Shown piece after piece: positions 10,791 through 21,787 of a DNA stretch of 64,000 bases (the first letter of the stretch is position 1; every line of letters starts with the position of its first letter). Both the position numbers and the translations under genes were made by a program. The stretch comes from Stictocephala bisonia (Eukaryota; Arthropoda; Insecta; Hemiptera; Membracidae). Location: the NCBI GenBank assembly GCA_035578905.1, contig JAQJVL010000198.1, forward strand, positions 992,001 to 1,056,000. The letters run 5' to 3'. Under the pieces are notes generated by a model that was not told the DNA's origin, did not search any database, and saw only the letters and a program-made list of their open reading frames with translations.

Positions 10791-11254
10791 TTAGTTAGGC
10801 TCCTCAGTTGTATTGTAAGTGGTTGAAGACTCCGACTGACAACCGTTAGTTGTTATTATCAATTACGGTACTGGTGTTATTTTAGTTAAACAAAACCATA
10901 TTTATTTTGTACTGACAATGTTATTTCAAATGATAACAAACTTATCATTCTGACCTTGCTAGTTAGTCGATAACAAAGTGTTTTTGTAACTTCTTATAAA
11001 GGGAATAAACTAAAATAATATTCATAAACTAAAATAAAATAGGCTAAGTCTAATGAGTTTGATTTCATTTCTGGATGACATAAATGGTAAAGAATAATTT
11101 TTGCCTTCACACTACTATATTCTGCCCACAAATAATCCTTTAGGTACGGTACTATATATAAGTAGATTCATTTTATTTTACAATTAAACCTGTCAGAACA
11201 ACCTATAGAGCAGTACAGTATTTCCGCTTGAGTGTTATTGGGTATCTACAGTAT

Positions 11255-13385
11255 CTTACATATAGCTGGATTGGATCACTCACTGACTGACATAAATGTT
11301 GAAGCACTTACCCCCATTAAATGTATACTTGAATCTTTATATATAGGGTGTTTGAAAAGTGTGGGGCAAAACTTCAGGAAATGATTAAATAGGTAAAAAT
11401 AAGCAAAAACGTTTTTATGAAGATGTCTTATTTCACTTAGTTTAGCGTCTGTCTCTCTATATGTGTGTTTAAAAAAGTACCATATCTCTTATATGGTATT
11501 AGCTATAGTTTTGAAACAACACGAATATTTAACTTCACATCACCTAATATACTCTAAACATATAAAATACTATTTTACCTGTTTCAAAATGGCGACCATT
11601 TAAAAATTTTAATGCTAAATTTCATGAAAACCAAAGCAAAATCAAAAAAATTGTTACGATACCTAATATTTAGCTTAAAAAGAAGCAAATGTTTTCGTAC
11701 CTTATTTGTTACAATCGAACATTAAATAACTGAGTAAATGTAATTTTTAAGATTATGTGCTAAATGTTTTTGCAACCTTCGTATACTTGTATCTACTGCA
11801 CTACCAGTCACATGTTTCATACAATCAGAAAAATTACGAGTAAAGATATTATTTACATTTTTAGAGTATATTAGGTGATGTGAATTTCAATATTCAAGTT
11901 TCAAAACTATAGCTAATACCATATGAGAGATATGGTACTTTTTAAACACACATATAGAGACAGACGCCAAAGTAAGTGAGATAAGACACATCTTCATAGG
12001 AATTTTTTCGCTTATTTTTACCTATTTAATCATTTCCTGAAGTTTTGCCCCACACTTTTCAAACACCCTGTATATAGCTAGATTGGGATCACTCACTCAC
12101 TCACTCACTAACTGACATGAATGTTGAGGCACTTCCCGGCGTCCTACCCCCATAAAGTGTATACTTGAATTGAAGCTCTCGGTCTGAAACCTCCAGAAAA
12201 ATTCACAAGTTTACTTTTTTCACTCATAAACAAGATGGCAGCCCTTTTTACCACAAACTGCCCCAATGCATTCTTATCGAAAAATCACAAAAAAGTAGTT
12301 TTATGAAAAAGCTTGAATACAATTTTCAAATCTTCCCACTTGTACACTCGTAACAAACCCGCACCCTATATATAAATGTTAGCTCAAAATCATAAAATTT
12401 TGGTTATTGGGAGCCCAAAAAATTTAAATTTTTGAAAAACTAAACTTTTTAATACTGATGTTATCTACTCAAATGGGGTATACATTTTAATATATTTTCT
12501 CCTGAATCCAAATATAGCATCAGATTTTGAAAAGGGCCAATAAATAATAAGGGGTATATAGCAGAAAAAAAACCAAAACAAAAAAGAGTAATATTAAAAT
12601 AAAATGCCTAAGTGGGGTGTCAAACTATAGACATTTATCTACCAAATCACATACCATTAAATTAAAAAAAAAGTTTAAGGACTCTGCCCCCAAATAAAAA
12701 TTATGTTCCAAAACCAAAAATTGGGTAATTTTAAACTAATATACCCAAGTGGTATCAAATTAAAGGTATTCTTCTTTTAATTACTAATATACCATACTAT
12801 TTTAGAGAAGACTATGTTTATGAGCTCCACTGCCCTACAAACAAAAATTCATGGGCATACTGGTTAAGAATCCTGACATAGGCCGATCCTCCTCACGTGG
12901 CGTAATGCCGAACTCCACAAATTGGTCTGTAGCAGAGTGTCTTGGCGAAGCCGCAGTCCAAGTTCCACAAAGGGGCTAAAGTTTGGGTCCCCAGGCGAGG
13001 CTGCAGGCTGAGCTTCCCTCACGAGCGTAGCGAGTGACAGGGTTGGTACGCGAAGAGTGCAGGGGTGTCCCCTAATATACTATAAAGCTCGATGTAGTGA
13101 CTGACACTAAATGTTGAAGAACTTCCCGGCATCCTACCCCCATTATATGTATACTTGAATTGAAGTTCTCGGTCTGAAACTTCAAGGAAAATTCACAAGT
13201 TTAATTTTTTTCACTCATAAACAAGATGTCGGCCCTTTTATTCCACAAAACTGCCCCAATGTATTTCTTATGTGAAAATCATAAAAAAGTAGTTTTTATG
13301 GCATAACTTGAGAAAAAACTTAACTAAAATGTTCAAACAATCACAGTTCTACACACGTAACAAATGCACATCCTATATTTTGGGG
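11255..13385 (+). mobile_element. Cluster of Helitron-like non-autonomous units
   Basis: Three related starts occur at about 11262, 12075 and 13083. Each reads ATAGCT-GATT or AGCTCGAT, then ACTCACTNACTGACA, GTTGAAGCACTT and CCCGGC-TCCTACCCCCAT. The unit ending at 13075 has a GC-rich subterminal part (CGAGCGTAGCGAGTGACAGG, then a weak hairpin) and ends GTGTCCCCTAA|T, a CTRR terminus before T as Helitrons have. The next unit follows head to tail. No Rep/helicase is present. Assignment rests on end structure only; a related copy is at 33.8-34.3 kb. Confidence 0.5.
11344..12070. mobile_element. Fold-back MITE with about 215-bp inverted repeats, TA target
   Basis: The left end (T)AGGGTGTTTGAAAAGTGTGG is mirrored by the right end, whose complement is CAGGGTGTTTGAAAAGTGTG. 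The inverted repeats extend for roughly 215 bp with scattered mismatches (11344-11565 against 11855-12070), including a shared ACCATATCTCTTATATGGTA block. The flanks are TA on both sides (11342-11343 and 12071-12072), which suggests a Tc1/mariner-type element. There is no transposase. It interrupts a Helitron-like unit and so is younger than it. Confidence 0.8.
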
Positions 13386-14230
13386 TATTTTAAAAATGTG
13401 ATAAGTGTTAGTGTTTAAGAAATTGACGCAGTCTATCTGGATTTATGCCAGTAATTGATGCAGCCATCAAGTAAGATGTAAACAGTGCAGATCTTAGAAA
13501 ACATTCCTGCGGGCTGGCCACTAATATTGCTAGCGTGGTGCATGTCGCTAATACCTAGCTGAGTAAATGTGTCTGTGACCTTAATACAGTTAAAAAAAAT
13601 GGCTGGATAAAAATTTGTTAATTAAAACTAAATTTATACATGTTTCTTTCATACTTAATACAGCCTACAACTAGGGAGATTTCATTATACAAGATTTTAA
13701 TAAGCACTTTTTCAGTGCTTGCACCCTTGATGCAGTAGGAAAATTATTATATAGATGTATGAGTGTTGCATTTAACTATTACAAGAAATATGTTGATCAC
13801 AACATTGTTAATAAAATAAAGTAGGCAAAGAGTCTGTTGGCTTTATCCAATAAGAACAATGTTATTTGCAAATCCATATTTTTTCTATTTTATTGAAAAA
13901 AAGTTATGAATAAAAGTTGTATACAAAGTTCTGATCATTGAAATAAATGTGTGTTTATGGTTTTATTAATATTACTTATGTGTAGGATACCTCAACAGAT
14001 CTAGGAGTGGGTGTAAGGGAGTTAACTTAATAAAATACCTCCTATTACGTTCTATGAATTTTGAAAGTTTTTTTATATCTATGTGTTAAATGCTTGAGTA
14101 TTTAATTTAACTCCTTGGCTTAAATAAAAGATGTTTTAAGTAGACCCAGTATGTCTATTGATAATGTTGCATAATTGTTGAGCATTATGACTGTAATAAG
14201 ATATGTAATTGTTAGTGACTAGATAATAAT
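13386..14230. other. Non-coding spacer, nothing recognised
   Basis: AT-rich sequence with no frame longer than about 60 codons and no clear repeat. Confidence 0.5.
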
Positions 14231-14234
14231 TGTC

Positions 14235-14675
14235 GGCACTGGTGGCGCAGTGTTGTAACCCAGCTACATGGGGACAAAGTGTTTGGGAGATTGTAGGCGA
14301 TAGGTTGGATGCTCGGTCCTCTTAATACCGGCATGGCGTCCGCTTGGTGGTTGCTATCGGCGTGGACACTACTAGATAAGTCTGGGGTGTCCATGTTGGG
14401 TGGTAATCATTGTGCGGATGTTGTGTGGGAGAGATAACTGAGTATCAGGCTTGTCAATCAGCTGAAAATCAGACCTGCACTACGTGGTTCGGATTCCACG
14501 TAAAGCTGTAGGTCCCTTAGTTGCCCTGGCTGTTGGGCTATTAATAAATTGCCCTTTCTGAGGAACAGTTGAACTCAGTTAGTAACCAGACTACACTCAT
14601 CCACACTCATCCTACACTCATAAAACCATTCATATTCGCCTTAAAATACGCACAACGTTGTGTCGGCGTCTTATA
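14235..14675 (+). mobile_element. tRNA-derived SINE, family A
   Basis: The head has an A-box-like GGTGGCGCAGTG (14241). A later B-box-like GTGGTTCGGATTCCACG lies near 14485. The 3' part reads GGGCTATTAAT, CTTTCTGAGGAACA, ACTACACTCATCCACACTCA, TTCATATTCGCC and GTCGGCGTCTTA. This 3' part is shared with the SINEs at 15.04, 23.81 and 31.62 kb, although the head differs. A common tail suggests both families borrow the same LINE machinery. Confidence 0.65.
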
Positions 14676-14902
14676 TGTAAGAATGTAAGAATATTTAAAC
14701 GTAAGATTGTTTTAATAGAATAATATGGTTTTATAGTTGTTCACAATATTTTTAAATTCAAAATCAATTCCATTTAATTTCTTAAAATTGTATTTTCTAT
14801 ATTTTATACATTTTAAAATTAAATTAAGATTTAAATTTGTGTTTGAATAATTACACATTTTTTTGTGTGCTTACACAATCCCAGGTGCTTCTGCAAATTG
14901 AA

Positions 14903-14939
14903 CCTGGGAATGAGCTTATTGTGCACTCTCATTCCCAGG
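14903..14939. repeat. Perfect 12-bp hairpin
   Basis: CCTGGGAATGAG (14903-14914) pairs exactly with CTCATTCCCAGG (14928-14939) across a 13-base loop. A third partial copy, CCCAGGTGCTTCTG, lies just before it. Purpose unknown. Confidence 0.7.
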
Positions 14940-15039
14940 ACCTAATTTTCCATCAAATCCCACGTCCTTGCTGAACCATGAGAGCTTCATGAGAATGCTT
15001 TCCTGCCAATCTCTTTGTTCTGTTTTCCATATTTATTTA

Positions 15040-15303
15040 TTTATTCATAAGACGCCGATCGTCAAGATATGGGCGAATATGGTTTCGATTGAGTGTGATG
15101 AGTGTAGTTGAGCGAATGTAGTTATTGTTACAAACTAAGGCCGACTATTCCTTAGAAAGTGTCATTAATTAATAGCCCAATGACAAATGAACAGCTGGTG
15201 GTTATCAGCTGATCCTTCTCAAAATGTATTGACTCTGATTGGGATCGAACTGACAACCTTTAGCACATGAAGCTGGGATTAAACCAACTACGCTACTGAC
15301 CAA
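15040..15303 (-). mobile_element. tRNA-derived SINE, family B, full head and tail
   Basis: Reading minus from 15303, GTCAGTAGCGTAGTTGGTTT is A-box-like and CAGTTCGATCCCAATC is B-box-like. The body is TTTTGAGAAGGATCAGCTGA, GGGCTATTAATTAATGACAC, GGAATAGTCGGCCTTAG and a tail GGCGTCTTATGAATAAATAA. Close copies are at 23810-24095 and 31622-31833. It is an RNA polymerase III-type retroposon and not a working tRNA, because the acceptor and anticodon stems do not fold in an obvious way. Confidence 0.85.
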
Positions 15304-15994
15304 TTTACATGGCTAACAACTGTATACAACAGCAAGGGTTTTATTCATCCTGGCCCATAGTACTTGGCAGTCGAATACGATACCATGGTTTTCATGTTAG
15401 TCTATATTATATTTTGGTATATTTAATATTTTATATAAATTTCATTTAATATTTTGTCTTTAAATAGCGCAACTAAATAATTAGTAACAATTACTATGAA
15501 ACATGGAAAAATAATGTTTCTTCAATAATAAAACAAGATTTTAATGGAATTTATTTTAATACAATACCTTGACTTTATGATTGAAACGCTAGTTGAATAT
15601 ATTTTAAATATTTATATTAATGAATTGATTTTCTTAACTTGGAAAAATAATGATTTGAGTTGTCCTTGACCCTCTTAAAAAGTTTTTAAGCCCTATGTGA
15701 TACAAATTTGTCTGGGCTCAGGAACCCCATCCGCACTCGGGGGTATTCCAGCCCCCTCCTTTCAAAATTGGCTGGATCCGCCTATGAAGGGAGTGAAAGA
15801 AAACATGAATAAGGAAAGACCAAAATCCACCATTGCTGTGGATACAAAATAAATATTTATGGAGAGGTTGATCTCCTTCTTAGCCTTACTCTGCTAATTC
15901 CTCATAGACTATTTGTCCGTGCGGGGAACTTATTGAGATAGAGAAAGGGGGCAACCAATACAGTACAAGATGAACGTTACTAATAAATATTTCT

Positions 15995-16085
15995 AGTTCA
16001 GGCTGGATTCGAATCTATGTAATTTTAACCCAGGCTCAAAGTTCTGACACCTTAAAACGCTTGGCCACTGCCTCCCTCCTTTTAC
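15995..16085 (-). repeat. Possible tRNA-like SINE head
   Basis: The minus strand reads GGAGGCAGTGGCCAAGCGTT then, about 45 bases on, AGATTCGAATCCAGCC. These look like A and B boxes of a Leu/Ser-type tRNA. I cannot fold a good acceptor stem, so a degenerate SINE head is more likely than a tRNA gene. Confidence 0.35.
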
Positions 16086-16562
16086 ATGAAGTATTGACCA
16101 TTTCAGAATTTATACTGAACTAGGATAATAAGATGATCAATATTATACTCAAAGTAAGACTATGTTATGTTTATTTTACAATGTATACCCAATTCATCGC
16201 AACAATTTCAGTAATTTTTTATTTATATTTATTTATTTATATCTTCTTTATTCATTAATATTACAAGAATACATTGAATGGTGTCAAGTATTAACCTAGG
16301 TCAATCAAATTAAAATAGTAATTAATACATACCATATACATGTCTTTGCAAAATTATGACTAAAATAATATCCTTATAGAAGTGAATAAAATATGAAATT
16401 TGTAATTTACATTTGTGTAACTGTTACAGTTCATCAAGTGAATACAGAGTTTTATTTATTAAATATATTTTAAGTTTATCCTTAAATTTTGATAAAGATG
16501 TTTCTGATTTGATATTTTCGGGTAATTTACTAGTAAATATTATTCCTGCATACTGTGGTTTT

Positions 16563-18123
16563 TTACAAAATAGTGCCAATCGATGAGAGGGTTAATTCGT
16601 TCCGCTGTCTAGTATAGTAATGATGATTATCGCCATTCAGTTTCTGCTGTCCGATTTTTGACCTAATGGATAGTACTACTTCGTAAATGTACATTCCATA
16701 GACAGTGAGAATTTGTAGTTTGGCAAATTTTTCTTTAACTGAAACTTGAGGTTTCAAATTTTTAATATGATTCTTATTACCTTCTTTTGCATTATTAAGA
16801 TTGATTCAAGATTTTTAAAATTTGTTGCACCGTACAAGGATATACCAAAATAAATGGTGGAATGTATGTATGCAAAATAAACCATTCTTAAAGTGTTTAT
16901 GTCACAAAGATATCTTAATTTTCTTATTGCAAATATACCGGATGATACTTTGGACAAAACTTTCATAACATGAAGATCCCAGTCTAAATTCATGTCCCAT
17001 GTTAACCCTAGAAAGTTTATCTCTTTAACCTGAGAAATTCCAAATTTACCAGTATAATTAAAAGGTTTATTTTTCCAACTCTTTGTTTGAAAAGCTATAC
17101 AGTTGTTTTTTTCTAAATTTAAAAGCGAACCATTTTGATTAAAATACTGACAGAGATGAGTTAAGTTCTCATCCAGCTTACTTTCAATTTCTTCCCAAGA
17201 TGGAGCATTAATATTTATATTTGTATCATCAGCATACAAACAAATTTTACTCGAAGAGCACAGTTTTGGAAAATCATTTAAAAAGCAAACAAATAAAATG
17301 GGACCTAAAATGGAGCCCTGTGGGACACCATATTTAATTATTTTCACTGAAGATTTGTAATGATTTCTGAAATGTTTACCATCTTGATGAGATATTTCTA
17401 CAAATTGCTTTCGATTACTTAAGTAAGATTCAATCCAATCATATGATTGACCCCTTAGCCCTAAATTATATAATTTAAATAAAAGAGATGAATGAGGAAT
17501 AGAATCAAAAGCTTTGCTCAGATCCATTAATATTCCCATTACCTTTCTGTTCTCATCCAATGAATTAATTACAGATTCAATGAATTCCGTTGCTGCCGTA
17601 ATGACAGACTTTCCCTTACGAAAACCGTGTTGACAGTCACGAATTAAATTATTTTTTTCTAAGAAATTGACTAGTTGCTCACAAGGCTCTTTCAAAAATT
17701 TTAGAGATAGTGGGAAGCATGGATATTGGTCTATAATTTTGAATATCAGTTTTTTTCTCCTTTTTAAAAAAACGGTATTACTTTGGCAATTTTGAGTTTG
17801 CTTGGAAACAAGCCTGAAATGAAGGATGAATTGATCAAATGAGAAATTGGTTTTACCAACTGAAATTTACAACTTTTTATCAAGCTTATCGGTACTTCAT
17901 CAAATCCTGAATTTTTTAAATTCTTTAAACTATCAATTATTTTTAATACTTCCTTCTCATCTATTGGCTTACACTTAAAAACATTATAATAATTATCATT
18001 CATACATAGGCTGGTAGTACTGACTTGATTGATTTCATTAGTCATAGTCTTATTCCTATCTAGTTTAGGTATAATGTTGCTTTCAACATAATTTAGGAAA
18101 TAATTATTAAAACTCTCACACAC
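16563..18123 (-). pseudogene. LINE reverse transcriptase, mostly intact core
   Basis: 18123-17764 is the N-terminal RT region ending KIAKVIPFF. After a frameshift near 17760 comes NYRPISML-type sequence, then an open 313-residue frame (17695-16754). That frame holds HGFRKGKS (23-30), MDLSKAFDSI (57-66), YGVPQGSILGPILF (122-135) and the catalytic YADD at 154-157, then FLGLTWDMNLDW and YGATNF. A last frame (16757-16563) adds the C-terminus after another shift. The catalytic Asp pair is intact, but the frame breaks make it non-functional. Confidence 0.88.
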
Positions 18124-18267
18124 AACAGCAGGATCATGAACAGATCTACCCTGAATGTTTACAGTAATGTTTCTTTCACTTGAAGTATTTTTCCCTACCT
18201 CATTGTTAATTATTTTCCATGTGGTTTTGTTAACATTTGAAGATAAATTAAGAGTTTTTGAAAAATG

Positions 18268-19320
18268 TCACTTTTTCTGCTCATACATTTTTTTTCTAAA
18301 TGATTTATTCATTTTTTTCACCTTTAAAAACAGGGAGTTATTTTGAGTTTCTCTAGCTACCTTGCTCAGTTCAATAATTTCTACTTTATCTGATTTAAGG
18401 TCTTTAGTGATCCATGGCTTTTTATTTTTAAAACTTCTATTTAATTTTCTAGGAAAGAATAAATTAAAATAAAACATAAATGTATCATAAAAAACATCAT
18501 ATTTACAATAAGGTTCTGCCATATATACATTATGCCATGACTCTGATTGTAATGCTTTAGAAAATTTGGACATGTTTGTTTCAGAGAATTTTCTAGAAAA
18601 TTCTGATATCACTGTGGACTTTCTGTTTTTTGTTTCTTTATTTAAAGATTTTAAGACTAGTAATTGGGCATCATGATCGGATAGTTGAGTATTTATTCCT
18701 GTTACACTAAGCAGATTTTTATCAATATTTGTAAAAATATTATCTACTGTATACAACTTTCTGATGTTTCTGTAATTCTGGTTGGGAAATCTACCAAAAA
18801 TGTCATGCCATTGGCTACCAGAACGTTATTGAGGTTTCTAGCCCTCCTGCTGTGTTCTGTCAAGTCAATATTTATATCGCCAATGACCACAATATTATCA
18901 AAATTTCTAACATTTCACTCAGTCTGTCAGTCGATGCTGCGTCATTTGATCTAATTGGATTTCTATAAAGCCCAGCTATTAATAAATTTGAATTTTTAAG
19001 TGGGAGAATATTCTTAAATTCAACAGTGCAACATTCAAAAACAGTTTCACTGTTTAGTTGCTCAATTTCTTTTAGATTGATCTTTTAAAAACTCAAGTGC
19101 GGCTTAGCTAAAATAATGACCCCACCTCCTCGGGAAGTTTGTCTGGCAAAACTGGAAATTAACGTGTAGTCTAAAATATTTATCCGTTCTAATGTTGGTT
19201 GAACCATTTTGTGTTCTGAGAGTACTACGATTTCAGGATTTAATTCAACTAGAGTAATTTCTAAGAATTCAACTGATGACTCAAGCCCCCTTATATTTTG
19301 ATGAAACACGGTTACGCCGC
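18268..19320 (-). pseudogene. LINE endonuclease, broken over several frames
   Basis: 19309-19085 starts with FHQNIRGL and contains LSEH and TSRGGGVIILAK, the first endonuclease blocks. GDINIDLTEH follows near 18885 in another frame, then NQLSDHDAQLLVL-type sequence (LSDHDAQ near 18680) inside 18756-18268. At least three frame changes separate the blocks. The Lys-rich end (NRSFKNKKPWITKDL) is the usual connector between endonuclease and RT. Confidence 0.8.
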
Positions 19321-19371
19321 TACAGTTTAAACTACTGTTGTGTGTGGGGAGCTTACATTGTGAGGTTGGCT

Positions 19372-20673
19372 TTACTTTTGCTCTAAAAAATAATTGACTT
19401 CCATTGAGTTAATTAAACCATTACTTATACTTAGAGAGTCATTGACGGTACGATTTCTTTCATCACTATCTAAATTATTCACATGAAGAATTTCACTTGT
19501 GTTTTTACCACAATTGCTCTGCTTTAGGGCCTCACAGTATGTGAGGTCACCCGGCACTATTACAACACTCTCACAACCAGCAGATATCTCAGGTGATTGG
19601 GAAACCTCTACTGTCGAAGTCTCGCGAGAGGTTGAAGATATGTTAACAGTCTCATCAAGATGCATGGACAGTGATGACTCACAGGATGCTGTTGGAGTTG
19701 ATTTTTCTGTTTCGTCATTTATTAGATTCTTTATTCTGTTTATAAATTCTCTGCGTGATAATCCATTACGTAGGCTTCGGACGGACTTTTGAAAATTGGA
19801 TACAATAGTGACTGTGGCATTGGTGCAACATTGAAACTTCAAAATGTTTTTTACAAATTGAGTCAAGTCCATTTTATCCCTTACACATCCAATAGGAGAA
19901 CAAATGAGATGTTTGAGGCCCCTGATTTTAAAGCCTTCAGTTAAGTCATTGAACGCGGCATTATAGTCTGATATGGTTGGCTTGCCAAAATATTTTTCCT
20001 TGGTGATTAAACTGTATACTGCAGCCCCATTTTCTGTGTTCTGTAAAGCCAGATGGCTGGTGAGACGTTGTGCAGTGATGGGTTTTCCGAATTCATTTTT
20101 GAAGACCACAGCGACTCCAGCTGTCATGTGTCGAGAATCTTGAAAGTCGCTAGAAATGCTGTGTGTAAATCCTACACTTGCATTGTTTCTATGGTATTTA
20201 ATCACTTTTGCCATATGTAAATTTATTATATTGACTGTACTTTTAATAGAGTTGTTAGAGTTGGGTGATAAATCTCCATGATTTCTAGAGTTTGTTACTC
20301 TGCTTGGTTGTTTTTGACAAGTTATTTCTCTTACAAAGTCTATGATCCTGTAAGCTAGTTTCTTTTTCCCTTTATAGTTTAAGTGCATTCCGTGTTTGGA
20401 AAAGTGATACCTTTGGAAATAGTCCAGATCAATTAGGCTAACATTACTCATTCTTGAGACAAGCTCTCTGATGTAATTGTTTGTCAATGCTATCTGATGA
20501 TGAGTGTCATCATTCGGCTGCAGATCAAACCGAGGGGGAATAGTTGTTATACATACAGGCCTCAAACTGCTTAAGGATTTAAGTTTTCCTTCCATTTCAT
20601 TGTAATTGCAATTTCTTTTACAACAGCGCAATGATAAGTTGTAAATGAAAGTTAGGTAGGCAATAAAACACAA
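19372..20673 (-). CDS. LINE ORF1: SGNH C-terminal part fused to TARG1/OARD1-like macrodomain
   Basis: This is a 433-residue open frame. Residues about 27-118 are the end of an SGNH hydrolase (TTIPPRFDL at 43-51, SKHGMHLN at 92-99). Residues about 150-300 match the TARG1/OARD1 macrodomain, which removes ADP-ribose from acidic residues. They show MTAGVAVVFKNEFGKP (183-198), YSLITK with Lys225, KPT at 231-233 and SPIGCVRDK with Asp266. Lys225 and Asp266 sit where TARG1 has its catalytic Lys84 and Asp125. The remainder is a Ser/Thr/Glu-rich linker. The first about 20 residues are probably flanking DNA read by chance, since the element seems 5'-truncated. Enzymatic activity is inferred, not shown. 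Confidence 0.85.
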   Translation of the reverse strand: MCFIAYLTFIYNLSLRCCKRNCNYNEMEGKLKSLSSLRPVCITTIPPRFDLQPNDDTHHQIALTNNYIRELVSRMSNVSLIDLDYFQRYHFSKHGMHLNYKGKKKLAYRIIDFVREITCQKQPSRVTNSRNHGDLSPNSNNSIKSTVNIINLHMAKVIKYHRNNASVGFTHSISSDFQDSRHMTAGVAVVFKNEFGKPITAQRLTSHLALQNTENGAAVYSLITKEKYFGKPTISDYNAAFNDLTEGFKIRGLKHLICSPIGCVRDKMDLTQFVKNILKFQCCTNATVTIVSNFQKSVRSLRNGLSRREFINRIKNLINDETEKSTPTASCESSLSMHLDETVNISSTSRETSTVEVSQSPEISAGCESVVIVPGDLTYCEALKQSNCGKNTSEILHVNNLDSDERNRTVNDSLSISNGLINSMEVNYFLEQK

Positions 20674-21697
20674 CTGTAATACTTTATTACAGCTTATAAT
20701 GTATTTACAATATTAAAGACTCCAAACCAAGTTGATAAAACTATAAAACAATCATGGAATCATGTATATCTCATACAACATATCATTTTTAAGTTCATAA
20801 TTTTATTTCAATGAGAACAATAAACTTTTCATAAGAGTAAAGCTAATTTAAAAAAAACCCACTGTAACTAAACAATGTACAAACAAATGACTTTCAGAAA
20901 CTATAAAGATGACATAAAAATGTTTTAATAATTATGAAACTGTGTTTTTTTTAACATTAGAAATTAACTTCACATATATTATTCTTTTTTAAACCTGCAT
21001 AGTGCATATTTGAGAGTGGACCCACAACGTTTTGTATGTGTTAAATGATTTAAATTGACAATATACTCAAATATCTGGAAAACGAGGATGAATCGGTATC
21101 CAGTACCAGTGTTTACTATATGGCTGTGTTGATCATGGCCAGTTATACACTCTAAATGTATTTAGTTGCCAGTTCAGTATGAGAGTGACAGTAAAATATT
21201 AAAATTTTTAATTCAGAAAACTGTTTTAGAGGGTATATTGCTAAACTAGATCAAAATGTTCATTGTTCTGTACATGTGATCTCATTTTGATTTATAGTTT
21301 TTATAGGTTTCAACAATTGTTTAAAATAAATAACATAATAATGAAACATCATTTTTTCATAGATATTTTTCTATTTTTATATACCACGGTAAATAGCAAA
21401 AACATGTTAACAATTATTTCATTATTACACTTTATTATATTTCTAGATTTTATTATTTACAGATCAATATATCTAATACAAATAATAGAGTATATGAATA
21501 ACAATGCAAGAAAAAACAGTTAAAATAAACTTACAGTGTCTAGATATACTATTTACACAACTGGGCAAAAACTATACTCTTCAAATCCAAACCTCCAATA
21601 TTTAATCAAAAATATTTATAGCATCTCTGTATTATGGGAAGGTTGAACTCCCAATGCACAGGCAATGCGCTGTCCAAAGGTAATAAGTGACAGTCCT
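20641..21697 (-). other. Probable deltaCOP 3' UTR and downstream flank
   Basis: The sequence follows the deltaCOP stop codon on the minus strand and has no other coding content. Candidate AATAAA poly(A) signals on the minus strand lie at 21431-21436 and 20683-20688. I cannot tell which is used. Confidence 0.5.
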
Positions 21698-21787
21698 CTA
21701 TACAATCTCATACTTCTCTGCGTAAAATACAGTTTCAGAAGAAAACTTGACTGGCTCTTCATCATCTACTGTTATCACTTCTGTGGC
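21698..21787 (-). CDS. deltaCOP: deltaCOP terminal coding exon
   Basis: 90 bases after acceptor ACAG: 29 codons plus TAG. It begins [17 protein letters not shown] and ends with EKYEIV, the near-invariant delta-COP C-terminus. It is too short to stand out as an open frame and is separated from the previous exon by 4.2 kb of transposon-filled intron. Confidence 0.93.
   Translation of the reverse strand, partial: ATEVITVDDEEPVKFSSETVFYAEKYEIV

Larger units (their letters stand above)
16205..20640 (-). mobile_element. LINE with SGNH fragment, TARG1-like macrodomain, endonuclease and RT
   Basis: In 5' to 3' order on the minus strand: the C-terminal half of an SGNH hydrolase, a macrodomain, a Ser/Thr-rich linker (all in 20673-19372), an endonuclease broken over several frames (about 19320-18650), a linker (18756-17764) and an RT (17760-16563). 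The 3' end is A-rich near 16205-16250 on the minus strand. The 5' end is truncated within the SGNH domain, near 20620-20640, next to the 3' side of deltaCOP. The endonuclease/RT differs clearly from the LINEs at 1-4.4 and 37-41 kb, so this is a separate lineage. Confidence 0.9.

Noticed and set aside
19499..19792. 97-codon plus-strand frame opposite the macrodomain ORF
   Set aside because: It is the antisense shadow of the Ser/Thr-rich linker and has no motif of its own.
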